A stretch of DNA of 64,000 bases from Rhynochetos jubatus (Eukaryota; Chordata; Aves; Eurypygiformes; Rhynochetidae): assembly GCA_027574665.1 (NCBI GenBank), contig CM050664.1, forward strand, positions 19,184,774 through 19,248,773, read 5' to 3'. The number at the start of each line of letters is the position of its first letter. Position 1 is the first letter of the stretch. Shown piece after piece: positions 44,651 through 57,200 of this stretch. Under the pieces are notes generated by a model. The model made no database searches. It saw only the letters and a list, made by a program, of their open reading frames with translations, and was not told where the DNA came from. A program made the position numbers and the translations under genes.

Positions 44651-46279
44651 GTAGGACTCCAGAGACGCGGACCTTGGATTGCAGTTTCCCTATACCCGGT
44701 GTGAGTTAGGAAAGCTTTTTTTCCCTTAATTCAAACCTGTCCCCTGGAGTGTTAAAACTGAAACGTTATGATCCATTTTTTTTCCTATTACCCATTTTTC
44801 TACAAACTTCAGCTTAGCCAATAAAATCAAGTGAGCCCGCTTTACTTTCAGAACTTGTTGGATGCTGAAAAACTCTGCAGGAGTTTTTGTTGGCCTCAGA
44901 GCCTCTGAAGCATGGAAAAATTAACTCCCTACATGTACCACCTTCCTGTAAGGAAACTGGGACAGCCGACCAAGTTTCCCGTCAATCCTGGAAGCCAAAG
45001 GCTCTACTGTTTCTCATAGCTGAGGAGCAGAGGGAGAGCTGGGTCCAAGCCATCCTCCTCCTGCCTCTTGGCTTGGCCCCGATGGAAAAACAACTGCTCG
45101 GGACAAGTCAGAGCAGCCCCCGGAGCTGGAGCAACGCCCGGGGAGCGCTACACGCCGGGGCCTGCGGTTGCAGAGCGCAGCCCTGGCTGGGCTCCAGGGA
45201 AACGGCGGGGAATATCCCCGAGAGGGCCTGGCCTGGTACCACCGAGGAATTTAAGGGAGATTTAAACCAAGAAGTGATTTTGCCCCGACTAGCTGAAGCC
45301 CTTACACATTATCTGCTCTAAGGACAGGAAAACTGGGTGCGGAGTAAGTACAGGTAGAGAAGGGTGGTCAGAAAGGGGAGGTGACGGCTGCAGTGTTCAG
45401 CCGTGTGGCGCGAGGAGACGGCGAGGGGCTGCCAGTCTGAGCAGATTATGTGCTGGCTCCCAAGTGTTACTGGCATCAGCTCAACGTTGGCTGCAGCATC
45501 TTAAAACTTGCACATAACTAGAGCAAAGCTCTTTTAAAATAAACAGGAATTACCATATACCAGAGCTACATCGACACCAGTCTTACGTGAATCTCTTTGC
45601 ATCTTTTCCTGTTTCTTAAGGATTAGCTGCTTTTACCCATTTTATATCCAAACAAGTACCCAAACAAGTACACCAAGGCTATTTATTTGATAGTTACGTA
45701 TTTATTACCCAGCCTTTCCCAGCAAACTGAGTCATTTCTCTTGCGCAGACAAGTAAATAACAACTTTTGGCCTGATTACCCTTTCTCAAGCGACACATTC
45801 ACTATTTTTCAGTTCTCTGCCACTGGAACCGTCCTTGCCCACAGCACTGAGCATCACGATGCCTGCAAGAAACCTGTAGGCTTTGTGAGACCAAAGGTTT
45901 CACCAAACGTGACTCAGGCACAGAATTCCAATTGTACGTATTTGCATATGTTCCCCAAATATTTGAACAATGGGGCTTGTTTCATGCCAGGACCTCTCTG
46001 CTGAGAGCAGGCCTGTGGCATTACTGTGGCCTGGTGCTGGCAGGGGTGAAGCTCACTTGAGCACAGCGTGGCATCCAAAGGGCTCGAATCTCGCTGAGGG
46101 GCTGGGTGTGCTGTGCACGCGCCAGAAGCGTTAGAGGAGGACGGCCAGCGAAAGAAAATCCAAAGTGGGAAGGAAATAGTGAGGTGAAACGCAGAGCTAC
46201 TGGGAAAGTAAGTTATTGAGGATCCAAGTAGGAGAGACTAAAGTGAAAATTAGGTAACTCTCATCTATCCTCCCCTCAC

Positions 46280-46936
46280 CCTCAGCTGGACATGAGCCGG
46301 CCATGTGCGCTGGCAGCCCAGAGAGCCTACTGGATCCTGGGCTGTATCCAGAGCAGCGTGGCCAGGAGGGCGAGGATTCTCCCTCTCTACTCTGCTCTCG
46401 TGAGGCCCCACTTGCAGTTCTATGTCCAGCTCTGGGGCCCCCAACATCAGAAGGACATGGACCTCTTGGGGTGAGTCCAGAGGAGGCCACGAGGATGCTC
46501 CGAGGGCTGGAGCCCCTCTGCCATGGGGACAGGCTGGGAGAGTTGGGGGTGTTCAGCCTGGAGAATGGAAGGCTCTGGGGAGACCTTAAAGCACCTTCCA
46601 GTGCCTGAAGGGGGCTATAAGAAAGCTGGGGGGGGGCTTTTTACAAGGGTCTGTAGTGACAGGACAAGGGGTAATGGGTTTAAACTGAAAGCAGGGAAAT
46701 TTAGATTAGATATCAGGAAGAAATTCTTCCCGCAGAGGGTGGGGAGGCACTGGGACAGGCTGTCCAGAGAAGCTGTGGATGCCCCATCCCTGGCAGTGTC
46801 CAAGGCCAGGCTGGATGAGGCTTGGAGCAACCTGGGCTAGGGAGGGTGTCCCTGCCCATGGCAGGGGGTGGCACTGTGGGGGTTTAGGATCCCTTCCCAC
46901 CCAACCCACTCCGTGGCTCTGTGATTCTATTTAGCA
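46280..46936 (+). mobile_element. CR1 LINE, 5'-truncated, sense
   Basis: The 5' part encodes the C-terminus of the CR1 ORF2 protein ([18 protein letters not shown] followed by KDMDLL). After it come the 3' UTR (CAGAGGGTGGGGAGGCACTG, GGCTGGATGAGGCTTGGAGC) and the tail GTGGCTCTGTGATTCTATTT. It ends about 50 bp before the start of a CpG island. Confidence 0.94.
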
Positions 46937-46979
46937 TTTCCCATCCCAGAGACATCAAGCCGGGGCAGGGGGCAGCTGG

Positions 46980-47610
46980 GCTGCGGCGGCCGGTACTGCC
47001 GGAGGGGTGAGCCCGAGGCAGGTCCGAGGGTGCCGGGAGGGGTGCCGCTGACGGGCGGGGAAGCCCCGCGCGCGAGGGGCCGTTACCGGTGGGCGGGGCC
47101 GCTGGCAGTGCCGGTCCCCGAGGCGCGGTTACCGGTAGGCGGGACCGGCCGCAGAGGCGGAAGCTGGCGGCACGCGCCGCGTGGGCGGGGCGAAGCTCAC
47201 GGCGGCCTTGGCAAAGCGGGGGGCGGCGAGGTCCAGCTGTCGGTGGCTCTGCCGTTTCTTCGCTCCACCGGCGCCAGGTAACCACCCCCGCGGGGACAGG
47301 CAGCCGCGGCCGCGCTGGGACGGGTGGGGGGGCTCCCTCACGGGTCAGGCTCCTTTCCCTCAGAGCGGGGGCCTGTTCCGGCTGTTGCCGCGCTGCCCAT
47401 CGCCCCCCCCGCCATCACCCGCTGGCTGGCGGCAGTGCCCGCTCCCGCCTCGGCCTGCCGCCGTGAGGGCCGGTCCCGGGCAGCGCAGCTCCGGCGGCCA
47501 GCCGCCCGCCTGGGAGCGTGGTGTCTCGCTCTGCGTGGGCTCCTTCCCCCGTGCGGGGCGGGCGGGAGAGCGGCTCCTCCCTCAGTGCTCCCGGGAAGGC
47601 GGCAGGGTGT
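46980..47610. promoter_or_regulatory. CpG island upstream of SUN1, possible alternative promoter
   Basis: This dense CpG-rich block contains several GGGCGGGGC Sp1-type boxes. The motif GTTACCGGT followed by a GC box occurs twice, at 47082 and 47128. A plus-strand donor GCCAG|GTAACC ends a possible noncoding exon at 47277. The island may be an alternative SUN1 first exon or the promoter of an unannotated transcript. CR1 fragments bracket it on both sides. Confidence 0.55.
47200..47277 (+). other. Candidate noncoding first exon with donor at 47278
   Basis: CACCGGCGCCAG|GTAACCACC offers a reasonable donor inside the CpG island, downstream of the paired GC boxes. Mammalian SUN1 uses several first exons, so this may feed SUN1 exon 2. 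The upstream limit is a guess, and no acceptor can be assigned from sequence alone. Confidence 0.3.
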
Positions 47611-47614
47611 GAGG

Positions 47615-47707
47615 ATGAGCTTTTGGGCAACCTGGGCTAGTGGAAGGTGTTCCTGCCTGTGGCAGGGGGGTGGGACTGGATGGTCTTTAAGGTCCTTTCC
47701 AACATTA
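47615..47707 (+). mobile_element. CR1 LINE 3' fragment, sense, very short
   Basis: GCAACCTGGGCTAGTGGAAG, then GGACTGGATGGTCTTTAAGG and TCCTTTCCAACATTA correspond to the CR1 3' UTR. The terminal ATTCTGTG tail is missing, so both ends are lost or the end has decayed. Confidence 0.85.
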
Positions 47708-47709
47708 TT

Positions 47710-47721
47710 TGACGTCACGTG
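47710..47721. promoter_or_regulatory. Composite CRE / E-box
   Basis: TGACGTCACGTG combines the full CRE palindrome TGACGTCA (47710-47717) with an overlapping CACGTG E-box (47716-47721). It lies 3 bp after a CR1 fragment and about 100 bp downstream of a CpG island. Such composites bind CREB/ATF and USF/TFE-type factors. Use in vivo is unproven. Confidence 0.4.
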
Positions 47722-48949
47722 GGAGAGTGAGCAGAGTCCTTGACTCAGGTGCTGACCTGTCCTTAGGGCCCGCAGATCCCTGGATCGGTGCTGCTAAGCT
47801 GGAAGGGGAGAGACAGCTCGTCGCCGTAGCTCGACTGCATCTTGGCCTGGCACATGGAGTATTTCCTTGTCGGAAGGAACTGTAACCTGCAGCTTTCCAG
47901 TCGGTTTTAGCAAGAACTGCCAAGCGTGCTCTAGCGCCTTCGCTCCCTGCAGCTGCTGAGCTTTAGTGCAGAGGTAATGTACCATTGTGGCCTGGTGCTG
48001 GCTGGTGCCAAACCTGCCCTCACTGTTCCCTTGGCTGTCACCTCAGGGCAGCTGGTGTCTCCGAACCGCTTCTGCGGGGAAAGTGGTGTTAAACGGACAG
48101 GTGTTGCTCTGGAAGAGTTTGCCATCGCTCACCGAGTGATGGCTCATAGGTATTTCAGTAGAGTATTTCATAGGTGTTTCATTGCTCATGTGGTATTGCG
48201 GTATTTTGCGCATTTGGAGGTGATAGAGCTGTGTGCCTGATGCGGGGATTGAGTTTACTTGCTCTCCAGTAACCACAGAGGTGTCTGAAATGTGGCTCTG
48301 CTCAGGGGCAGCACCGGTTTTCTGACAGTCTTAAGAAACTTTGTCTGCTGGAAAGAAGTATTTGGTTTGCCTTACCTTATGTTTGTTTATTTTTTTTAAA
48401 GGAACTGTTTATTATATATTGTAGGAAAGGAAGATCTTAGCTAGTGAATTCCGCGTTTGCTGTTTCTGCAGCGCTTGCAATCCCCCTATCCCACTGCCTG
48501 GTTTTCATTTTAATGTCTCACGAAAAGGAAGTGAAATCTTTATTTGCTCGGTTAAAAAAAATACTTTCTTAGCGCTTTGCAGCCGACTGTTGGAGGCTGA
48601 TGCTTCTGTTGGGTTTCCCAATTAATGCCTAATTTTCCCTCTCGCCTATGGGGGTGCATTACTGTTTGCTGCTTCTTCACGGTAGTGTTAGGGAAGTGCG
48701 CTGTGTGGAGGGGTTTACTGACAAGCTGTTTACAGTGGTGTAAGTGTGGCACACACGTATCTCCTTAAATCCATGCTACTCGCCTGACCCGTGACTTGGG
48801 GACTCTAAGAGTTGTGGCACCCTGGGCGTTCAGGTGGAGTTGGCTGTAAGGGGTTGGGTTGTACCTTGTCAGTTAGGATTGAGGTCGTTCTACTGGGTAA
48901 GTGAAGCGTTTCTGGAGCACGAGACACGAAGTCAAACACGCCTTTCGTA
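47722..48949. other. Spacer between the two CpG islands
   Basis: This is unique sequence between the upstream island and the SUN1 island. I recognise no gene or element. Confidence 0.6.
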
Positions 48950-49520
48950 ACCTGCCAGCCAGCTGGTAGCTAACCCCGGCGGAAGTGCGGCGGTGGGAGT
49001 CCCGCGGCGCCCGCCCGCCGCTCGGAAACGCGCGGGTTAAGAGCCGTGGGCCGGCCGAGGCGGCGGCCAGTGGATTCAAACTCTGCCTGTGAGTGGCACG
49101 GGAGGCGCCGGGAGGCTGGGCCGGAGCCTGCGGGCTTTGTTGGGGCCGGGAAGCCATTTTGGGCTCGTGGGCTGTGGCATGGAACAGCATGTCCTGCCGG
49201 CCGGGGAGCGCGCCCTGAGCCCGGCCGCCGACGCGGGCGCGGCCCTCCGTGTCCCCCGGCCGGTGCCGCCCGCGGCGCTGGGCCCCGGCCCCGCCTTCCG
49301 CCCTTCCGCCGCGGCCCCGCCAGCCCGCAGCCTTACCCGGGCGAGCCGCGGGAGCCCGCCGAGCCTCGGGGGAGTCTGATGGGGGAGGCCTGGAGCAAAG
49401 CGCGGAATCCCTGTACGTGCGGCGGCCTGGTGAGGCTCCCGCGCCGGGCCCTTTGTCTGCGGCTGCCGAGAGATGAGGTTCCTGGCTTAGCCCGTCACCG
49501 CCTGTGCCCCGTGCGGTGCG
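48950..49520. promoter_or_regulatory. CpG island, SUN1 promoter
   Basis: This dense CpG-rich block contains an ETS-type GCGGAAGTG motif at 48979-48987 and ends in the first SUN1 intron. There is no TATA box. It is the best placed promoter for SUN1, whose coding start is about 5.2 kb downstream. Confidence 0.75.
48990..49088 (+). other. SUN1: Candidate SUN1 noncoding exon 1
   Basis: TTCAAACTCTGCCT|GTGAGTGGC gives a strong donor at 49089 inside the CpG island. Vertebrate SUN1 has a noncoding first exon ahead of the exon that carries the ATG. The transcription start is not readable, so the left limit is approximate. Confidence 0.5.
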
Positions 49521-52500
49521 CGTAAACAAGGAGCGGGCGTGTGTCGTTTCCCCGCGGCTGAAGGTACAGCTGGCTTCTGCCACCCGGCCTTGTAACAACC
49601 GTTTCCAGGGGCACTTGGTGTGGACGTGCAGTATTACTGCTTTGTGAAGAGCCTCTTTTTCCTCTCTTCGTAGCGTTAAGTTTGACGCCTGAGTTTGGGG
49701 ATCTTTCCTCGGTGGTAACGGCTGGTTTATAATGTGAATTTTATAACTTGAGACGTTTTTGTTTGTTTGCTTTTGTGGCTTTGTTTTAAAGGAATACTGA
49801 TGTTTTAAGAATGCATGTTTTAATGTTGCATTATCTTGCAGCTCTTTGCCCTTCAGCCTGTTTAAACTAGTAGTTAATTGGGTATGTGGAAACATTCTTG
49901 GTGGAGTATATTGACTTAGGAATTTGCCCTTTTTTTTACGAAAAGGAGTAATTTCATTGGTTATTCTGAATAGGAGTAGAACACGAGATTTGAAATTGCA
50001 AATGAAAACAGCTTGCTCTCAGGAATTGAAAGGGTGCATGTGCCAGTGTTGTTAATAATTCGCCCAAAAGTCTGTTTAGCTTTTGTGGCATTCATGCGTC
50101 ACATCATAATGACTTGGACTTAGTTTATTTACTCTAAAAGGTAAGGGTAGAATAGGTTCTACTTGTAGTAGTACTGCTAACATCTCTCTCACACTTCAAA
50201 TATATTATTTTTTACCCCTTTTAATGTAAGAATAAGACAAGCTTTCTTGCAGACTTTCTCATTCAGTAACAGGCTTCGTGGTGAGGTAGACTTCCTATTA
50301 CCTAGGAAGTGGCTATTTACCACTTCCTTTGTCACAAAGGGTTTTTGTGAGGAAATGCCTAGATACTATGTTGGAGCAAGTCTATCTATGTACCCAAAAA
50401 GGTGTAAGTGGGGGTTCATTCTTGACACGTGCTTGTAGTGTATATACAATGTGTGTTTGGTGCTGCTTCCCCTCTTGCGACGCTGGTGTGCTTAAAGGCC
50501 ACTAGCACAGCATCTATTCCGTTCCATGAAAGCCAGGAAGTTTGCTGCAGTGGTTTCGTTGAGGCTGGCTGATCCTGAAAGTAATTTCCAGATAAACAGG
50601 CTTATGAGGTAGGTGTGTGGTCTCTTGTCAACTCAGATGCTTCACAGTCCCCACCCTCTGGAGACAGCCAAGGGGCTTTGTGGGAAGGTAAATTCTGCTG
50701 CACTGGTTGCAGGAGTCCCTGGGCTTCCTTGTCTTCTGGCCAGGTCAGAATCTGTGTCTCCTGCCCTTCTGCTCTGCTGATTTATTGTGACATTGGCTCA
50801 GCTGAATTACAAAGGGGAGATGATACTTGAGGTGACTGTTGTCTGCTTCTCCCAAAAAGCAAATAATCCAGCTATCTCCCCTGCAGGAATGTGGGAGTTA
50901 GTTGTAGGTTGAGACACATTCTGATTCCACTTGCGTTCTAGCTGAACCGTGTGCTCCTCTGCAGTTGCCTTTAGGTTGGTTTATTAAATGTACTCTTATT
51001 ACTTGTGGGGTTTTATGCAGCTACATGCTGAGTACTGTCACTACACATCACTTAGTACTTAAAAATAGATGTTTATAGGCTTTTGAGGAACAAAAATGGC
51101 TACTTAAAGTTTGGGCCCAGTAATGTTTGTAGCAAAGCTGACAGCAAAAGCCTACACGAATCTGAGTCCAGAGAGATCTATGGTACCTAAATCAGAAATC
51201 TGCTGGGCACCTGGAAGTGTTTAAACTGGAACTAAGTGCTAGGTCCATCTCAGGTTCTCTGCCAAGTTTTGTGGTTTTAAATTCCCCAAATTAGCGTGTC
51301 TCTTCCTGTTCCAGTTGTATATGAAAGTTTCATAAACAAGAAGGAATAACATAGGAAAGGTGGAGTGCTGTTAAACATGAGTGAGCAGATTAGAGGGAGC
51401 TGTTGTGCTCCACCCACCCTTGATCTGCTCCATCGTTTAAAATTCTGCTAAGTATGTAGAATATTAATAAATTGGGTTGGTTGATTTTTTTCAGGAGTTT
51501 TGTTTTGAAGAAATGGATAACTAAAATTAAGCTATTGAACTAGTAGCCATATTAAAAAAAATCCAGTTTCACAGTAAATTTTAGATGCTTGTTTTTGAAA
51601 ATCGTGGTGTTTATCTCCTGAAGATTATTTCCAACTTCTGCTGAAGTCAGTTAAGGCTGGTTTGTTGCTTTGAAAATTTGAGTAAAGGTTTTTTCCTGTT
51701 GAGTCTGAATTCATTTTCGAGCACCAGACAAACAGTGAATCAAACCAAGCCCCTAAATCTTCCAAGAGTGGTTTCTCTGTGGTGGTGAAATGGCAAACCT
51801 GTTCTCTTCACCCACGACCTTGGTGCTGTGCAAACCAGCTGTTAACAGAGCTGTGCATAAATACCCCCAAGGCTTTTCGGTTAGCAGTGCCAGTTGTGGA
51901 GCGCATTTTATCTAATACTAACCTAATGATGGATTAGCAATCCTAGCAAACAAGGAAAATGATGTCATTTCTAGCATTTGATTTCTTTAGAAATCAAGTA
52001 AATAGAGAAGTGGTGGGAAAGGGGAAAAGAACAGGAAAGAAGCGTAGCCAGTGTGTTATTTTTCAAAGTCTGCCTTGGCCCTCCCGCATGGGTAGCAGAG
52101 GAGGAGTTGCTTAGCTACTGAGAGCTCACTCTCAGCATAGCCTGGCTTTCCATGAGGGAAAATACTGCTGGGTGTACAAAGCGTTACATCAGCTCCTGAG
52201 CTGCCAGTTAAAAAGCAGGTTTATTGAGGAAATGATGTGTTTAGTAGTCAAAATAAGCACCAGTGGGAACTAGACAGAGGTGTCCCTGGCTTGTGGCTTC
52301 AAAAATCTTTCTATTGGGATGGAGCAATTGAAACAGATCAACCTTAATGGTGGTTGTGAATTTCAGTAGTCATCTGTTTTGTTACTGCTTAAAACAAGTG
52401 CTGCCTGATGTTGTCAACATCCCTCATCTTGAATTTCACGGTATTTCCACTTTGATTACTGAGGAATCATTACTCTCTAGTCCCTCTTTGCTCTGTCCTA

Positions 52501-54248
52501 AAATGAGCTCCTCTTTGTTGGTAAAGCATGGCAGCAGTTGTTGTGTATTGTAGCAGCATTTGCCGCTGATTGTAGTAAGAGAATTAGACTGCTCTGCTAA
52601 TACTTCCGCACTACTGATTTAAGCTTCCTCTGAACAAACAACAGATTTTATATACAAGCTGGTGAAAGCATTATGGCTCTGGAGCAAGTGAAGAAAGTGT
52701 AGAGAAAGATCACTTAATGGAAATGCTTTCTTTTACACATCAGTTTTTTTGATATTACAAATAGCAGGAGTGAGAGACCTTATTTTTCATTAACCCCATA
52801 AGTGCATGGGAGGTGCTTGCTTTCAGAAAGCTACAAAGTTTAGGCTTGTGAGTTTTGATTTTTAATATCAGGCAGAAAACTCTCTTCACTAGTAATGGAA
52901 GTATCCTGCCTTATTGGCCTCAGGATTTGGAGACTGCAGGTAGACTGCCAAAAGCATTTTGGTGTTAATGCAGAGATTTCTTTTTGTACTGCTATTTCCT
53001 GTACCTGTGACTCTGTGCTTCTGGTTTTTCTTATGTACATGTCGCTATACAAATGGAAATTCTTATTTCAGCATAGCAAAGTGCATCTCCCAAGTGAGAT
53101 ACTAGCTGTTTTCATTGTAAGAACTGAAGTGTAGCTAGGGATATTTTTACCTTGGCTTAGGCATGTCAGCACCATTGTGTGGAATACCTTTTACTGGTGC
53201 TGAAACAGGAGCTGTAGGTAATCTGAAAATAGCCAGGATTCTGCTTTGCTAACCATGCAAATCCAGGATGGCCAAATCCCTCTCTGTTAACCATAAATAA
53301 CCTACTATCAACAAATCTTTTCTAGAAAAGCAAAACTTTTCCTGCGGCTAATAAAACTGCAGAAGGGCTTAAGGGTGTGTTACAAATATATTGAATTTAA
53401 AAGTCAAATTGTACCTAACACCACAAGTGCACAAGCCATGCACCTCTGCAAGTTTCTTGGTACGACAACATCAGTTCTTATTTTCTTTGTAAATCTAGAA
53501 TGCCTTTCAAAGACCCCATGGCAAGTTTTACAAGTGGGTTAGGTTTAGTTTTTGGTGTGTGGTTGTTTTTCTGCTGTATGTGTGTGAAGTAGATGGCACT
53601 CTGGAAAATGTTCCTAATTCTGGCCGCGTGAGTCATCGTGCAGTTGTCTCTTCTGCCAGGCTGTGTATTCAGTGTTTATATGACAAGAATAAATTAACCG
53701 ATAGCAAATAGTTTGACGTGAAACAGAGAAAACCCCTTTGCTGCTTAGCGGATGATGTTGAGAGGTTGTAGATTAAAACGATTTGACTATATGTAAAAGC
53801 TTCCTCAGGTTTCATCTGTGTTACACTTTGCACAAAACAGCCTGTGCTTTGTTTAATGGGCTTTCAAAGCAAAAAATCATTGTGAGGAGATCTCTGAGAG
53901 GATGGCAGCGTAGTTCTTTAGCTTTGGGGGATGCTAGCGCAGCTTGGTTCCTGCGGAAGTGTTGTAGTGTAGTTGTGGTAGGAGCTTGGCTCGTGTTATG
54001 GTCACGTTCCAGATAACTCAGACATTGATGAAAACAGTATCATAAAGTTGCGGTCAGAAGTACGCTGAGCTTCACACAGGGGTATCTAGCACGAGCAGCA
54101 ATCCTGCGGAAATGCCGAGAGCTCCGTATTTCTGGTAACAGTGGCTTTTGTATTTCAGTACTTCATAACACAGGCTGAACAGTGCAAGGGCTTTTGCATT
54201 GATTTTACGTAATTTTGTCATTGCAATACTTTATTTTCACCTTTACAG
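49089..54248 (+). other. SUN1: SUN1 intron 1
   Basis: At about 5.2 kb this is GC-rich at the left end and then ordinary AT-rich sequence. No CR1, SINE or RNA gene was recognised. An antisense open frame of 340 codons (48873-49895) overlaps its GC-rich start. Confidence 0.7.
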
Positions 54249-57200
54249 TATGATTTGAAACAGTCAACATGGACTTTTCACGTCTACACACGTACACTCC
54301 TCCCCAGTGTCTGCCAGAGAACACTGGCTATACATATGCACTCAGGTGAGAACTCTTTTCTTCTTGTAGAGAAACTGTCTGTTCTCTGAATGTTGTTAAT
54401 TCTGGAGAGTTTAGGTGTCATGGTAAGTAGCTGACTTCTTTGAGGAAGCATGCTTTATCTAGCCTGTTTTAAAAATAGCTTTGTCCTAAATGGAGGAAAG
54501 ACTTCTTGTTGGACTAACAGGACAGTGACTAAGGTAATGACTCAGTGTTTATTAGTTGCTATGAATAACTAGTCTCCGCCTAGTTACAATTGCTGCTTCG
54601 TTTCTATAACTACGTCATCAAAATTCGTGGATGTTTTCTGTTTGTAACTTCTGTGTGTGTTTTCTTCCGCGTCTTGGCCCCATTTTCACTGTAAAACGGT
54701 GTTTGGCATGTGCCCATTGCTGCTAGTGTGGAACAGGGTTGGAAGTCACGCTGATTGCTTTGAGCAAAACTGCTTGTTCTGGGCATGTGAAATCTGTTTT
54801 CTAATGAACCTGTTTTCTCTTGTGTCTTTTTATGAAGCTGACTATTGTGAAACTGTTTTTCAGAAAACTGAAGAGATTTCAGAAAATACCCCTGTAGTGT
54901 GTTTGCTGGGTTTTGCATTATGTATTGAAAATAAATTGTGATCACCATTTGTTTTTTAATATTAATAGAGCAGATTGTGGCTGTTGGTTTAATCTATATC
55001 TTGTCCTCTTGTTGAGTTAGTAGATGTATTTTGTAGCAAGTATGCATCAGTGTGCCTGAGTTGGTGGTTTAGCTAATTTTAAGTTTAAAAACCCAAAAAC
55101 CTGTTTGTTAGGATGCAGTATGAGACTGTATTTCTATTCTGTGACTGTAAATCATTATTATGTGTTTAATTTGTATTAAAATACAATGTTTAGGTTGGAG
55201 AATACTCGGCTACTTGCAATAAAGCAGAAGTTGGCAAAACTGTAGAATTAATAAGCGATTGCTAACTTAATATTCTTGCTTTTGTGTACTGTAAAACTGT
55301 AGTGTCACCAGTTTTCGTTGGGGATCGTGGGATTTTTTTAGCTGTAGCCTAATGTCAGTCGTGTTGCAAAATGGGATGTGTTTTATCTTGCATCAGTTAA
55401 ATTGCAGCTCTTCCTGAATTTCGTAGGAAAACATTCGTAGAATTTTAGTAAAACACAAGTGGGTTTACTAATTCCAAGGAAAGTCATGCTGGACAATGAA
55501 AGATGATTTATGCGCCTTATCAGCAAGCAGATTCACTGTTGTATTAGTAAGTGGTTTTAGATAGCTCTCCATGGCAAATATACCTTAGAAATACTTCAGC
55601 CAATCTGTAACTCCTTCACAGAGGATAACTTTCCCTATTGTGAGCAATGAAAGTAAACTGATTCTTTGGGTTGTTTAGGCAGCGATTTTCATGTCTCTGA
55701 GCACATCTTTCTTAAAACAAGCTGTGAAATTTGTCATTAACCTGATTTCTTTTCCTTTGTTGTTATATTTGTCTGAAATGATACCAGTATGTTCTACTGT
55801 ACAATCTCCACAGCAACTGACCTTTCTTGCGGACAAGAGGCAATTAGTAGGTCTTAATATTAATAAATGAAGATTACTTCACCAGTATTCTTGGAAATAC
55901 ACGTAATAGGAAAAAAAAATTAAGTTTAATGGCTTGTTTAAACTAATCTGGGGTTAAAACCCTTCTGAGCTGGGTTCTTCTTGCCCACTATTTTGTAGGA
56001 TAAGAGTTTTGTTTCTCACTGAAGCAAATAATACCACGGGAGCAAAGACTAACCTGCCAGGAAAGGAAGATACAGAATGATAAATGCTGTTTGAAATCTG
56101 GAGTAGAGTTCACTCTGGCTTTGGGTTTTGTGCAGAAGGCAGATGGAGTGTTTGGCTTCCTACATAAGTGAAGACTGTCATTTTGCCAAGCTGAGACCTT
56201 GTGAAGAGGCCCCCATAGAAGGGGAGGGTTACACGTCTTGAAATCTCTCAGCCTCCTACTTTGCTGTGTTCAGCTATGTTGGATATAGATGTTCAGAAAT
56301 AGGTGGAGCTGGAGAAGCTGAAGTTTAGTAACTGAGTTAATGAAGGAGGTATAGCTAAACCAGGCTGAAATCAATTCCTCGTGTGGAAAGGAAGGATTAG
56401 CAAGCACTGTCTTTAAAATTTCCTCTTGAAAATTTCTGTGAGGCCACAAAGATTAAAATAATGGAGGGAAACTCTTGGTACACTGCCTGCTTTCTGGGTG
56501 TCAGGGGAGTGAGCTACAGTGTTTTGAGCAGACTCGCTGTGCCTGCTTGCTCCATCTGCACAGAACACCATGCGTTATTGATGTAGCTCTCCCTACCTGG
56601 GGTCAAAGGATAGTTGAAGAATCTGAGGAGAGGGCGAGTTAGGCGGAGTTGCTAATCACCAATATTTTTATGCTGAAGTTTATTCCTTCTCTTCTCCCAC
56701 CACGCCTGTATTTGTTTTGCTAATATTCTGATTTGGCTAGTTCTGCCTTTGACAATTCCTGTGAGTTTCTCTGTAGAAATTGGCTTGTGGATGTAGCACT
56801 GCAGAACGAAGTACAGTGAAGTTAGATACCACAGAGCTATTAATAGAGTTGGTTATGACCTATTCATAGAATTGGTATTAATACTCACTGGGATTACTGC
56901 GCGTTCACAACTGTTTGTAGCGCTTCTACTTTGTGCTTTTACTCCCCCAGCCCAAATCAGAAAACCATTAAACTGACTTGCATTTTGAGGAGGATGAAAG
57001 TTATTTAGCTCTGTCAAACTCATGAATCTCACCCACTTGTCAACGTGTAATTTACACCCCCCTCTTCAGGCTGATCTTTCCTGTAGTCACCATCTTTTGA
57101 CTGTTGTTGGTTTTGTCAATTTGGGTCCCTTTAACACTGCTTTTTCTTCACAAATTCAAATGGTTAGAATTTGGGTTTATATTTTTGTGTCAGAGCATTA

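Larger units (their letters stand above)
40846..46279. other. Intergenic region between DNAAF5 and SUN1
   Basis: This stretch of about 5.4 kb has no gene that I recognise. It contains a CR1 tail near 41545-41690, a 21-bp tandem repeat near 41928, an AT-rich foldback at 43132-43365 and a CpG-enriched patch at 44130-44650. Open frames such as 42010-42462 and 44887-45321 show no recognisable motif. Confidence 0.7.

Noticed and set aside
44887-45321. 144-codon plus-strand open frame in the intergenic region
   Set aside because: The composition is unremarkable and no family or gene-like context is visible.
46303-46840. Open frames near 46.5 kb as a possible gene
   Set aside because: They belong to the CR1 copy at 46280-46936.
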